A stretch of DNA of 64,000 nt from Altererythrobacter ishigakiensis (GTDB lineage: Bacteria > Pseudomonadota > Alphaproteobacteria > Sphingomonadales > Sphingomonadaceae), in contig NZ_CP015963.1 of the NCBI RefSeq assembly GCF_001663155.1, positions 1,760,001 to 1,824,000 on the forward strand, read 5' to 3'. The notes beneath the pieces are model-generated. The model was not told where the DNA came from. It saw only the letters and a list, made by a program, of their open reading frames with translations, and made no database searches. Positions 9,783-19,141 of this stretch are shown here, in pieces. How positions within the stretch are numbered: position 1 is the first letter of the stretch; every line of letters begins with the position of its first letter. A program made the position numbers and the translations under genes.

Positions 9783-11588
9783 TTATGCCGCGGTCGCAAA
9801 CGCCTCTTCACCCAAAGCCATCATGCTCTCACTGCCGGCTTCGAGTTTGCGACGCAGAGCACCCGCATCAGGCAGGAAGCGCTCTGCATAATAGCGGGCG
9901 GACGTGAGCTTGGCTTCATAATAAGCTGCATCACTGGGAGAGTTGCCGAGGGCCTTGGTCGCGGTCTTTGCCATACGAAGCCACATCCAGCCGAGCGTAA
10001 CTATACCCATGATGTGCATATAATGATGCGCACCGGCCCCGAGATGATTGGGGTTCTGCATTGCATTGTTCATGAACCACATTGTCGCGGCCTGCTGTTG
10101 ACCAAGGGCCTTTTCTAGCATCTCTGCAATGTCTTTTAGTTCATCGATTTCCTTGGCTGAGGCGATGTCCTCTCCCACAATCTTGAAGAAAGCCTGTATG
10201 GCGGCCCCGCCCTTGCTGGCCAGCTTGCGGCCACACAGGTCCATGGCCTGAACACCATTAGTGCCTTCATAGATCTGAGCGATACGGGCATCTCGCACGA
10301 ACTGGCTCATGCCCCATTCTTCGACATAGCCGTGACCGCCAAACACCTGCTGCATGTTGGTGGCGATGTCATAACCCTTGTCAGTGCCGTAACCCTTGAT
10401 GACCGGAGTAAGCAAGCCGATCAGCGCGTCTGCTTGCTGACGCTCTTCTTCGGTCTGCGCCTTGTGTGTCAGATCCACCTGAAGAGCTCCCCACAAGCAC
10501 AGTGCTCGCATGCCTTCAGTGAAAACCTTTGCATCCATCAGCATCCGTCGGACATCAGGATGGACAAAGATTGGATCTGCCCTCTCGTCTGGTTGTGCCG
10601 GTCCTGTGAGCGCGCGGCCCTGACGGCGATCAAGTGCATAAACTACAGCGTTTTGATAGGCTGCTTCAGCCTGAGCCAGGCCTTGGATGCCAACACCCAG
10701 ACGAGCGGCATTCATCATGACGAACATTGCCGCGAGGCCTTTGTTCTCCTCACCGACCATCCAGCCTTTGGCACCATCATAATTCAGCACGCAGGTGGCG
10801 TTGCCATGGATTCCCATCTTGTGTTCGATCGAACCGCAGGACACTCCGTTGCGCTCACCAAGCGAGCCATCGTCATTGACCAGCACCTTGGGAACCACGA
10901 AGAGGGAAATACCTTTTGAACTGTCGGGCGCACCCGGTGTCTTTGCCAATACCAGATGGATGATATTGTCGGTGAGGTCATGCTCACCTGCGGAAATAAA
11001 GATCTTCGTTCCTGTGATTGAGTAACTTCCGTCAGCCTGTGGTTCGGCCTTTGTACGGATCATGCCCAAGTCGGTGCCGCAATGTGGCTCTGTCAGGTTC
11101 ATGGTCCCCAGCCATTCGCCTGAGACCATTTTGTGGACGTACTTCTCTTTCTGTTCGTCTGTGCCGGCAGCAATCAGAGCAGCAATGGCGCCGGTTGTAA
11201 GCCCCGGATACATGCCGAATGCCTGATTGGCAGAAGCGACGAATTCTTCAATCACGAAACCCAGAACGTGTGGCATGCCCTGACCACCAAATTCCTCTGG
11301 GGCAGAGATCGTGCCCCAGCCCGCTTCGCGATACTGTTCGAACGCCTCCTTGAAGCCGTCAGGTGTGGTCACGCTGCCATCTTCATGACGTGTGCAACCT
11401 TGCTGGTCCCCAGTCTGATTGAGCGGAGCCAGAACTTCAGAGCAGAACTTGCCTGCCTCGTTCACAACCGCTTCGACCATGTCGGGTGTTGCCATCTCGA
11501 ACCCGGGCAAGTTTCCATAACTTTCGAGCTCGAGCATTTCATTGATCACGAAACGTGTATCGCGCGAAGGGGCATTATAGATTGGCAT
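9783..11588 (-). CDS. acyl-CoA dehydrogenase, long (about 600 aa) family
   Basis: 601 residues, longer than the usual ~380 because of the extra C-terminal domain seen in the DmdC/AcdA-like branch. FAD-binding segments include MNLTEPHCGTDLG and KIFISAGEHD. YEGTNGVQAMDL holds the likely catalytic glutamate, E441. It oxidises an acyl-CoA to the 2-enoyl-CoA; whether the substrate is a fatty acyl-CoA or 3-methylmercaptopropionyl-CoA cannot be told without the other dmd genes, which are absent. It lies 53 bp downstream of a MerR regulator on the same strand, a common pairing for acyl-CoA catabolism genes. Confidence 0.9.
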   Translation of the reverse strand: MPIYNAPSRDTRFVINEMLELESYGNLPGFEMATPDMVEAVVNEAGKFCSEVLAPLNQTGDQQGCTRHEDGSVTTPDGFKEAFEQYREAGWGTISAPEEFGGQGMPHVLGFVIEEFVASANQAFGMYPGLTTGAIAALIAAGTDEQKEKYVHKMVSGEWLGTMNLTEPHCGTDLGMIRTKAEPQADGSYSITGTKIFISAGEHDLTDNIIHLVLAKTPGAPDSSKGISLFVVPKVLVNDDGSLGERNGVSCGSIEHKMGIHGNATCVLNYDGAKGWMVGEENKGLAAMFVMMNAARLGVGIQGLAQAEAAYQNAVVYALDRRQGRALTGPAQPDERADPIFVHPDVRRMLMDAKVFTEGMRALCLWGALQVDLTHKAQTEEERQQADALIGLLTPVIKGYGTDKGYDIATNMQQVFGGHGYVEEWGMSQFVRDARIAQIYEGTNGVQAMDLCGRKLASKGGAAIQAFFKIVGEDIASAKEIDELKDIAEMLEKALGQQQAATMWFMNNAMQNPNHLGAGAHHYMHIMGIVTLGWMWLRMAKTATKALGNSPSDAAYYEAKLTSARYYAERFLPDAGALRRKLEAGSESMMALGEEAFATAA

Positions 11589-11641
11589 CTAGAGGTCCTT
11601 GTTAAGAATAAGGGCTTGTTAGGAATAGGGGTTGGACAGAG

Positions 11642-12100
11642 TTACTGTTCGAGAATTAGTGTTTCGATCTGCTTTATGAAATCGGAAAGTTCTTTGATCG
11701 AGGAATCAATATCCGCTCGCTGTCGGCGCAATTTTGCGACATGTGCTTTGCACTTTTCGACCGTGACCCGGCGCTGTTCAACGCGGCCGTCATCGAGATC
11801 GTAAAGGTCAATCATCTCGCGGATTTCCACGAGACTGAAACCAACGTTCTTTGCCCGCATGATCCACGCGAGCCGTGCACGATCGCGTTTCGAATAGACC
11901 CGAGTCAAACCCACTCGCGCGGGTGAGATAAGTCCTTCATCCTCATAAAAACGAAGCGCACGCGCTGTGCACCCGAATTCGGTCGTGAGATCCGAAATCG
12001 AATATTGCTCACGTGCTAGCTTGTCCGGGCGATCTAGGTGAGCGCCTGACAGCTTGTCGTTGTCGCCATGATTTGAGTTGGTTGCAGGAGATGTACCCAT
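11642..12100 (-). CDS. MerR-family transcriptional regulator
   Basis: 152 residues. A ~30-residue N-terminal arm precedes the winged HTH (YSISDLTTEFGCTARALRFYEDEGLI, then RVYSKRDRARLAWIMRAKNVGFSL), followed by a coiled-coil dimer helix (TVEKCKAHVAKLRRQRADID). There is no cysteine cluster, so it is not a metal sensor; it resembles the regulators of acyl-CoA and branched-chain catabolism. It is cotranscribed with the downstream acyl-CoA dehydrogenase. No Shine-Dalgarno precedes the ATG at 12100, and a good -35/-10 pair places the transcript start almost at the ATG, so the mRNA is probably leaderless. Confidence 0.9.
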   Translation of the reverse strand: MGTSPATNSNHGDNDKLSGAHLDRPDKLAREQYSISDLTTEFGCTARALRFYEDEGLISPARVGLTRVYSKRDRARLAWIMRAKNVGFSLVEIREMIDLYDLDDGRVEQRRVTVEKCKAHVAKLRRQRADIDSSIKELSDFIKQIETLILEQ

Positions 12101-12106
12101 ACGACG

Positions 12107-12135
12107 GGCATAACTTACCTTTACGTTAGCGTCAA
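12107..12135 (-). promoter_or_regulatory. promoter and dyad operator of the merR-acyl-CoA dehydrogenase operon
   Basis: On the minus strand TTGACG (12135-12130) and TATGCC (12112-12107) are separated by exactly 17 bp. The -35 box is part of an imperfect dyad, TTGACG-CTAA-CGTAAA (12135-12120), as expected for a MerR operator that self-represses. The site also overlaps the hisI stop codon. Confidence 0.5.
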
Positions 12136-12572
12136 GAATTGACCTTTACGAGAGTATCACCCGATAGCTGGCGGTAGAAACAGGAACGCTCTCCTGTGTG
12201 GCAGGCTGGCCCTGAGGGCTCGACAAAAAGCAAAACGGCGTCCTGATCGCAGTCGACACGGATATCTGTGACGTTCATGACATTCCCCGAAGTTTCGCCT
12301 TTCTTCCACAACTGCTGACGCGAGCGGGACCAGAAATGTGCGACGTGGGTGCGCTGGGTTTCGTCAATCGCCTCCTGATTCATGTGGGCGACCATCAGGA
12401 TATCCTTTGTCTGACCGTCGATTACGATGGCTGTTATCAAGCCGTTTGCGTCAAACTTGGGATTGAAGGTTCGCGTCGTGTCGCGAGGTTCGCCGGCGAT
12501 TGAAGAACTAGGCAATGCATTTCCTTCGATGAATAGGTTCTGGCGTACGATGATTTGTTGCAGGATAACCAC
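12132..12572 (-). CDS. hisI: phosphoribosyl-AMP cyclohydrolase
   Basis: HisI opens the purine ring of phosphoribosyl-AMP in the third step of histidine synthesis and binds zinc. The signature [28 protein letters not shown] holds the metal-binding cysteines; MNQEAIDET and [19 protein letters not shown] are also typical. The longest form starts at a GTG (12572, 146 aa). A TTG at 12515 preceded by GAAGGAA would give 127 aa, closer to the family norm, and may be the true start. It stands apart from other his genes. Confidence 0.92.
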   Translation of the reverse strand: MVILQQIIVRQNLFIEGNALPSSSIAGEPRDTTRTFNPKFDANGLITAIVIDGQTKDILMVAHMNQEAIDETQRTHVAHFWSRSRQQLWKKGETSGNVMNVTDIRVDCDQDAVLLFVEPSGPACHTGERSCFYRQLSGDTLVKVNS

Positions 12573-12599
12573 ATTGAGTTTCTAAAATCCATCTCTGTT

Positions 12600-12866
12600 C
12601 AACTTCTTACTTTAAGTTTTTTCCCCGCAGTGAGACGAAGACGCTTCGGGCTTCGGCCCGACCACCGAACAAAGGTGCAAAAAGCGCCAGGTTCAGGGGC
12701 AGTCAGGACGCAGCTCTCCAGCAACGATGAGCGCTTCTGACATGAACGATGAGGGATAGGACCTGAGTGGCCAAATTAGGGGGTGGCTGCTCTAGCTTCT
12801 TGGAAGTGGGTTCGTTTAAATTCGTCACGTGGCGCCCGGGGTCTTTTGACCTCGGGCGTTATGTTT
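12600..12866 (+). ncRNA. possible structured small RNA in the hisI-comF gap
   Basis: About 290 bp without a gene lies between two minus-strand genes. It contains a very stable hairpin with a C(UUCG)G tetraloop on the plus strand (12646-12661), a second small hairpin (CACC-GAACAAA-GGTG, about 12663-12677), a 9-bp direct repeat AACGATGAG (12723 and 12745, 22 bp apart), and at its end an 11-bp hairpin with a T-rich tail reading plus. No plus-strand gene exists for that terminator to serve. No known RNA family was recognised: no SRP core, no tmRNA tag, no RNase P motif. It may equally be just the hisI promoter region plus a comF terminator. Confidence 0.25.
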
Positions 12867-12867
12867 T
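12833..12867 (+). terminator. strong hairpin adjoining the comF stop
   Basis: CGCCCGGGGTC-TTTT-GACCTCGGGCG forms an 11-bp stem with one G-U pair, followed on the plus strand by TTATGTTTT. It directly abuts the comF stop codon, so it could end comF on the minus strand, but the minus side lacks a T-tract. Confidence 0.6.
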
Positions 12868-13679
12868 GGTCTCCCTTAAGGCTGCGGCATCTCCGTGCAG
12901 CACTTCGTTCATCACCCGAGCAAAGCAGGCAATCGAGACAGATGTTGCGCCCGCTTTCAGCAAAGCTTTTGTGCACGCGTCGCTGGTGGCACCACTCGTC
13001 AGCACATCATCAACCAAGACCACATCACGGCCACTGATCTTTTCAATGCGCTTTGCGTTTGTCTGGATAGCACCAGATTTTGTCTGGATAGCACCAGATA
13101 ATGCGCGCTCGCGCGCGGATCTGTGCAATCCACCAAGCATGGGTGTGTGCTTCCGGCGAACCAGACCATCTGCCAGTGCTTTGCTGCATCCCAATTTCTC
13201 CAATTCAGCGGCAAGCAGAGAAGACTGATTATAGCCACGGCGCCAAAGCCTCCATCGATGCAAGGGTACAGGAATCAGGATTGCAGCCCGCCCTGATTGT
13301 GGTGGGATTTTTGCAGCGATTAGCCGGGCAAGATGCCTCGCCAACACAATCTTCCCACCATGCTTGAAGGCCAGCAGGAGTTTTCGCGATGCATCGTTAT
13401 AGATCGTTGCTGCGCAGATACCCGAATGTCTTGGGGCTTGGCCAGACATTGAGCGCACTGAATTTCGTCGTCCTTCAAAAAATCAGGAGGAAACGGTCTA
13501 GAGAAGCTGGCGCAAGATGGCTCACCCGGGATCACTAGCGAACTCTTGCATGGTGCACAGAGTCCGCCCTGTTCTGCTGTCGCTGCGCCGCAAAGCGGAC
13601 AGCGCGGCGGATAAACCAGATCAATCAGTGGCACGATTGATTGCGCCACCGACTTAGCGAAACTGGAGCCAGATGCCAT
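12859..13679 (-). pseudogene. ComF-family phosphoribosyltransferase, frameshifted
   Basis: The N-terminal part (ATG 13679, AAGAG upstream) has the ComF zinc-finger region: YPPRCPLCG, GLCAPC, then QCAQCLAKP. The rest, with HSGICAATIYNDASRKLLLAFKHGG, the PVPLHRWRLWRRGYNQS motif and the PRPP loop VVLVDDVLTSGAT, is in a different frame. The switch falls at the C4 run (GGGG on plus, 13433-13436); one extra C would restore ...AKPPRHSGIC..., which fits the family. A 21-bp tandem repeat also inserts seven residues before the PRPP loop. ComF proteins are linked to DNA uptake. It is either a true pseudogene or a homopolymer sequencing error. Confidence 0.8.
13058..13099. repeat. perfect 21-bp tandem duplication inside comF
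   Basis: Two back-to-back copies of a 21-bp unit (13058-13078 and 13079-13099, beginning TTTGTCTGGATAGC) encode SGAIQT-K/N twice in the comF frame. The unit length keeps the frame. Confidence 0.95.
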
Positions 13680-13734
13680 ATCTCTTGCGCTGCACCTCTT
13701 GCCTTGTTTGGGTAAGCACGGCAGTGGTCGCACG

Positions 13735-14472
13735 ATGTCCGGGCAACAGGTACCTGCTATATTCTCAATGGCTCGTCGTGCACTGCGTAGCGAGCGCGCT
13801 GCCTCCGCCGGGGGCACGAATTGGCTCTACGATGCGATGCAGGAGGATATTGCCGAACGGCTCGACTTCATGCGCTTTGACCCGCAGACGGCTCTTTTGA
13901 TTGGTGCAGAAACTGGTCAGCTTGCACACCTTGTCGAAGCGCAGGGCACCAGGGTTAGAACTTTTCCAGAGTTGGATGAGGAGCAACCGCTACCTGTCGA
14001 AGGGGTAGAACTGCTTATCAGTCTGGCGCGGCTCGACACCGTCAACGATTTGCCCGGCGCTCTTATTCATTCACGAAATGCGCTGTCGCCGGGTGGCTTG
14101 ATGATAGCGCAGATAGTCGGCGCAGGTAGCCTGCTGACCTTGCGCCAAATCATGCTCGCCGCCGACGGCGATCTACCGGCTGCCCGTATCCATCCGCAGA
14201 TTGATGACAGAGCCGCAACCGCATTGTTGCAACGTGCCGGTTTCAGCAAACAGGTCGTCGATACACACAAGCTGACTGTGCGGTACAGTTCCCTTGATAG
14301 ATTGGTGAGCGACTTGAGAGAGCAAGCGCTTACTTCTGTGCTCAGGTCACCTGCGCCACAGATCGGCAAGGCTGCTCTTGCCCGCGCCAAGGCAAGGTTC
14401 GAGGAAATGCGCAAAGACGACGGGAAGGTCACTGAGACCTTCAATATCCTGACGCTAACCGCTTGGCGTTAG
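13735..14472 (+). CDS. BioC/NDUFAF5-like SAM-dependent methyltransferase
   Basis: 245 residues from the ATG at 13735. The N-terminal SRALRSERA-type segment (FSMARRALRSERAAS), a degenerate SAM motif (ALLIGAETGQLAHLV), LISLARLDTVNDLPGALIHSRNAL and LSPGGLMIAQIVG match the BioC-related methyltransferases homologous to mitochondrial NDUFAF5. That protein hydroxylates a complex I subunit, and the bacterial function is not settled. The family is often found beside comF in alphaproteobacteria. It is divergent from comF with 55 bp between the start codons, and overlaps the convergent ppdK end by 4 bp. Confidence 0.82.
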   Translation: MSGQQVPAIFSMARRALRSERAASAGGTNWLYDAMQEDIAERLDFMRFDPQTALLIGAETGQLAHLVEAQGTRVRTFPELDEEQPLPVEGVELLISLARLDTVNDLPGALIHSRNALSPGGLMIAQIVGAGSLLTLRQIMLAADGDLPAARIHPQIDDRAATALLQRAGFSKQVVDTHKLTVRYSSLDRLVSDLREQALTSVLRSPAPQIGKAALARAKARFEEMRKDDGKVTETFNILTLTAWR

Positions 14473-17135
14473 CCCTGCAAAGCAGCTTGCGCCGCAGCGA
14501 GACGCGCGATTGGCACGCGATATGGCGATGCGCTGACGTAATCGAGGCCCGTTTGCTCGCAGAAGGCGATACTGGCCGGATCACCGCCATGTTCGCCGCA
14601 GATGCCCAGCTTGATATCCGGGCGGGTTGCCCTGCTCCGATCTGCTGCAAGCTCGACCAACTGGCCCACGCCTTCGATGTCGAGGCTGACGAACGGATCT
14701 CGAGGAAATATGCCCTTGTCGACATACGGTGCGAGGAAACGTGCACTGTCATCGCGTGAGACACCCAGTGTCGTCTGCGTCAGGTCATTTGTGCCAAAGC
14801 TGAAGAAGGCACCTTCTTCCGCGATTTCTCCCGCCATCAAGGCCGCGCGTGGCAGCTCGATCATGGTGCCAACTAGATAATCAACGTTTGCGCCTTGCTC
14901 TTCGAAAACCTTCGCTGCCGTTGTGTCAACAAGCGCCTTGAGAATTTCCAGTTCGCGCTTCGTTGCGACCAGCGGGATCATGATCTCTGGCACTGGCGCT
15001 TCGCCAGTTGCCTTGGTCACTCCGCACGCCGCCTCAAAGATTGCGCGCGCCTGCATCTCGTAAATCTCAGGAAAGGTGATCCCAAGGCGGCAGCCGCGAT
15101 GGCCGAGCATGGGGTTGAATTCATGCAGTTCGTTCGCGCGCCGTTTCAGGTGGTCAACCCCCAAGCCAGTCGCGTCGGCCAGCTCGGCAAAGTCGGCATC
15201 TTCATGCGGCACAAACTCGTGCAACGGCGGATCAAGCAAACGGATCGTGCAGGGCAGCCCGCTCATTACTTCAAAGATTTCGCGGAAGTCGGCCCGCTGT
15301 TCTGGCAGCAGCTTCTTGAGCGCTGCCGCGCGCGTTGTCTCGTCCTCGGCCAGGATCATCTGCCGGACGGCGGTGATACGGCTTGCGTCGAAGAACATAT
15401 GCTCTGTGCGGCACAGTCCGATGCCTTCCGCACCAAACTGACGCGCCATTTTGCAGTCTGCGGGCGTTTCGGCGTTGGTCCGCACCCGCATACGGCGATA
15501 TTTGTCTGCCCATTCCATCAGCGTGCCGAAGTCACCAGCAAGCTCTGGTTCGATCGTGCGCACTTCGCCGGCCATAATCTGGCCATTGGCGCCATCGATA
15601 GTGATTGTATCACCCTCTTTCAGCTCGCGGTTGCCGATACGCAGTGTCTTGGATGCACGATCGATCGAAACGGACGAGGCACCGGAAACACATGGCCGGC
15701 CCATGCCGCGTGCAACCACGGCCGCGTGCGAAGTCATGCCGCCACGCGCGGTCAGAATGCCTTGGGCAGCGTGCATTCCGTGGATGTCCTCAGGCGAGGT
15801 TTCGACGCGCACCAAGATCACTTTCTCACCGCGCCCGGACCACTGCTCTGCCGTGTCTGCATCCAGCACAATCTTGCCTGAAGCTGCGCCCGGTGAAGCT
15901 GGTAGCCCCGTTCCAATTATATCGCGGTGCGCCTTCGGATCGAGCGTGGGGTGCAGCAGTTGATCCAGCGCCATCGGATCGACCCGCAGGATCGCGGTCT
16001 TCTCGTCGATAAGGCCTTCACCCACCATATCAACCGCCATCTTCAGTGCGGCCTTTGCGGTGCGCTTGCCCGAACGGGTTTGCAACATCCACAGCGTGCC
16101 CTGCTGCACGGTGAATTCGATGTCCTGCATGTCCTTGTAATGCGTTTCCAGCAGGTCGAATACGTGGGCTAGCTCGCCGTAAGCGTCCGGCATTGCCTCT
16201 TCCATCGATAGCGGCTTGGCATTCGCTTTCTCGCGCGCGGCCTTGGTGAGGTATTGCGGGGTGCGGATTCCCGCCACCACGTCCTCGCCCTGCGCGTTGA
16301 TCAGATATTCGCCGTAGTATGCGCGCTCACCGGTTGCAGGATCGCGGGTGAAGGCAACTCCGGTGGCCGATGTATCGCCCATATTTCCGAACACCATCGC
16401 CTGCACGTTGACGGCGGTGCCCCAATCGGCCGGAATGTCGTTCAAGCGGCGATAGACCTTTGCACGGTCGCTGTCCCAGCTGTCAAACACAGCGCGGATC
16501 GCGCCCCATAGCTGCTCGGTCACATCCTGCGGGAATGGATGCCCCAGTTCCTTCTCGGCGATGGATTTGTACTCGGCGACCAGTTCTTTCCAGTCCTCCG
16601 CCTCCATCTCGGTATCGGCGTATAGGCCCTTGTCCTCCTTTGCGATTTCCAGCGCTTCCTCGAACAGTCCGTGGTCCAGGCCGAGCACAACATCGGCATA
16701 CATCTGGATGAACCGCCGATAGCTGTCCCACGCAAAGCGTTCGTCACCCGATGCGCTGACGAGACCAGCAACAGTGTCATCGTTGAGCCCAAGGTTGAGG
16801 ACGGTATCCATCATGCCCGGCATGGAAACCCGTGCGCCGGAGCGGACCGAGACCAGCAGCGGGTCGCCCGCATCGCCAAAGCTTTTGCCCACAGTCGCTT
16901 CGATATGTTTCAGTGCGTCAGCTACCTGCGCGCGCAATTCATCCCCGAATTCAGCACCTTCTTGCAGGTACTTCACACACTCTTCAGTGGTGATGGTGAA
17001 GCCTGGCGGCACTGGCAGCCCGATGCTGGCCATCTCTGCCAGATTGGCGCCCTTCCCGCCGGTAACGGTCTTGTCCTTTTGGCGTTCATCCGAGTGATCT
17101 GCCGATCCGCCGAAAGTGTAAACCGTTTGAACCAT
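14469..17135 (-). CDS. ppdK: pyruvate, phosphate dikinase
   Basis: 888 residues, the usual length. It interconverts pyruvate + ATP + Pi and PEP + AMP + PPi. The N-terminal ATP-grasp part begins [23 protein letters not shown]-like; the swivelling phospho-carrier domain has the catalytic histidine H470 in [13 protein letters not shown]; the C-terminal PEP/pyruvate barrel carries [28 protein letters not shown] and [10 protein letters not shown] with its catalytic cysteine. Its ATG overlaps the glyS stop by one base (TGATG), so it is the third gene of a glyQ-glyS-ppdK operon. Confidence 0.97.
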   Translation of the reverse strand: [888 protein letters not shown]

Positions 17136-19141
17136 CAGCCTTCAATCCTTGAGAAATCTGCTACTTGATGCACCGCATCGCGGAAGCGCGATAGCAGCGT
17201 CAGGCGCGCCGCGCGCACATGCTTTTCTTCAGCGTTGACAATCACGTCTTCAAAGAAGCGGTCGATTGGAGCGCGAAGGCTCGCAAGAGCGGACATGGCA
17301 GCGGCAAAGTCTTCGCTTTCAATCGCCGCGACAGCCTTGGGCTGCGCCGCTTGAAGTGCATCGATCAGTGCCCTTTCCGCCTTCTCAGGAGAATGCGAAG
17401 GCTCAGTCGGCTCGAACTCCTCTTTCTTGAGGATATTGGCAGCGCGCTTGTATCCCGCGAGCAGGTTTGCGCCGTCCTCGGTTTCGATGAAGCTTTGCAG
17501 CGCCTTTACGCGGGCGAGCAGACGGACAAGATCATCTTCACCGCCGAGAGCCAAGACTGCATCGATCAGATCGTGACGAACGCCTGCTTCGCGTTGCTGG
17601 ACCTTGAGACGGTCCGCGAAGAATTCGAGCAAATCTCCTTCTGCAACTCCAAGGCGCAATCCGTTCCCGTCAATAGTCCGGATCACGCCAAGTGCTGCTC
17701 TACGCAGCGCGAATGGGTCTTTCGAGCCAGTCGGCTTCTCGTCAATCGAGAAAAAGCTACGCAGGGTGTCCAACTTATCCGCCAGAGACACCGCCACCGT
17801 CGCGGGCGCGGTCGGCACTTCGTCGCCCTGCCCGACCGGCTTGTAGTGATCGCGGATAGCGTCGCTGACTTCCTGAGGCAGGCCTTCCTTCTCGGCGTAA
17901 TAACCGCCCATCAGGCCTTGCAGCTCGGGAAATTCGCCGACCATTTCAGTAACGAGGTCCGCCTTGCACAGCCGCGCGGCCTGTTCGGCCAAGTCTGCGT
18001 CCGCCTTGACGATGTCTTCTTCGCATAGCCAGCGCGCCAGCTTCGCCACACGCTCAACCTTGTCGGCAACCGTGCCCAGCTTCTCGTGGAAGGTAATCCG
18101 CTCCAACTTTTTGGCGTGTTCGGCCAGCGGTGTCTTTTGATCAAGCTCCCAGAAGAACCGCGCATCGCTCAAACGCGCCGCGAGCACCTTGCGGTTGCCA
18201 TCCACCACCACAGCGGGGTCTTCCGCCATAATGTTGGCAGTGCACACAAAAGCATTGGCGAGTTTGCCGTTCTGGTCTTCGCAGACGAAATACTTCTGGT
18301 TCACCCGAGCGGTGAGCTGAATAACTTCGGGCGGAACGTCGAGATATTCCTCGTCAAATCGCCCGAGCAGCGGCACCGGCCATTCGGTCAGGCCGGCATT
18401 CTCGATCACCAGACCTTCGTCTTCGACCAGTGTCAGGCCAGCTTCCTCTGCGGCCTTTTTCGCGCCAGCGCGAACGGCATCCTGCCGCTCTTCATGATCG
18501 ACGATCACATGCGCTGCGCGCAGCTTGTCCGCATAGTCGTCAGCCGAACCGATTGTGATCACACCATCCGAGTGGAAGCGGTGGCCAACGGTTGTATTGC
18601 CGCTCGACACATCGCCAGCACTGCATCCGACCACTTCATTGCCCAGCAGCGCAACGATTCCCGACAATGGTCGGACCCATCGTGTGCTTTCGGTGCTGAT
18701 CGAGGCATCGCCCCATCGCATTGATTTGGGCCAAGCGAAATCGCGGATGATCGCCGGGATCGCCTCGGCGAGCAGATCCTTTACCGCCCTGCCCGGCTTT
18801 TCGATTACCGCGAAATAGGTATTGCGCCCTTTGACGTCGCGCACCTCCAGCTGGTCGCGCGCCACGCCGTTTTTTCGGCAGAAACCGTCGACCGCCTGAT
18901 CGGGCGCGCCCTCGGGCGGGCCTTTGGCTTCTTCGCGCACCGCTTCGGTCTCAGTCGGCAGATCGCGTGCAATCAGCGCCAGCCTGCGCGGCGTTGAGTA
19001 AACGGTCAGATCACCGACTGATACGCCGGCAGCATCCATCTCGCGGCGGAAGAGTTTTTCCAGTTCGGCACGCGCACCGGCCTGCATCCGCGCAGGAATT
19101 TCTTCGGAACGAAGTTCTAGGAGGAAGTCAGAAGCGTTCAT
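17135..19141 (-). CDS. glyS: glycine--tRNA ligase, beta subunit
   Basis: 668 residues from the ATG at 19141 ([19 protein letters not shown]), which overlaps the glyQ stop in ATGA; a longer frame upstream would run into glyQ. The beta subunit binds tRNA-Gly and acts only with GlyQ as an alpha2beta2 enzyme. [35 protein letters not shown] and [19 protein letters not shown] are typical; the C-terminal DALR-like anticodon-binding region has [15 protein letters not shown]. Confidence 0.97.

Noticed and set aside
12600..12866. 6S, SRP or tmRNA identity for the hisI-comF gap
   Set aside because: None of the conserved cores (SRP GGAA tip motif, tmRNA tag and T-arm, 6S bubble context) could be recognised.
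14895..15881. Long open frame antisense to ppdK
   Set aside because: Shadow of a GC-rich highly conserved gene; the encoded sequence has no recognisable domain.
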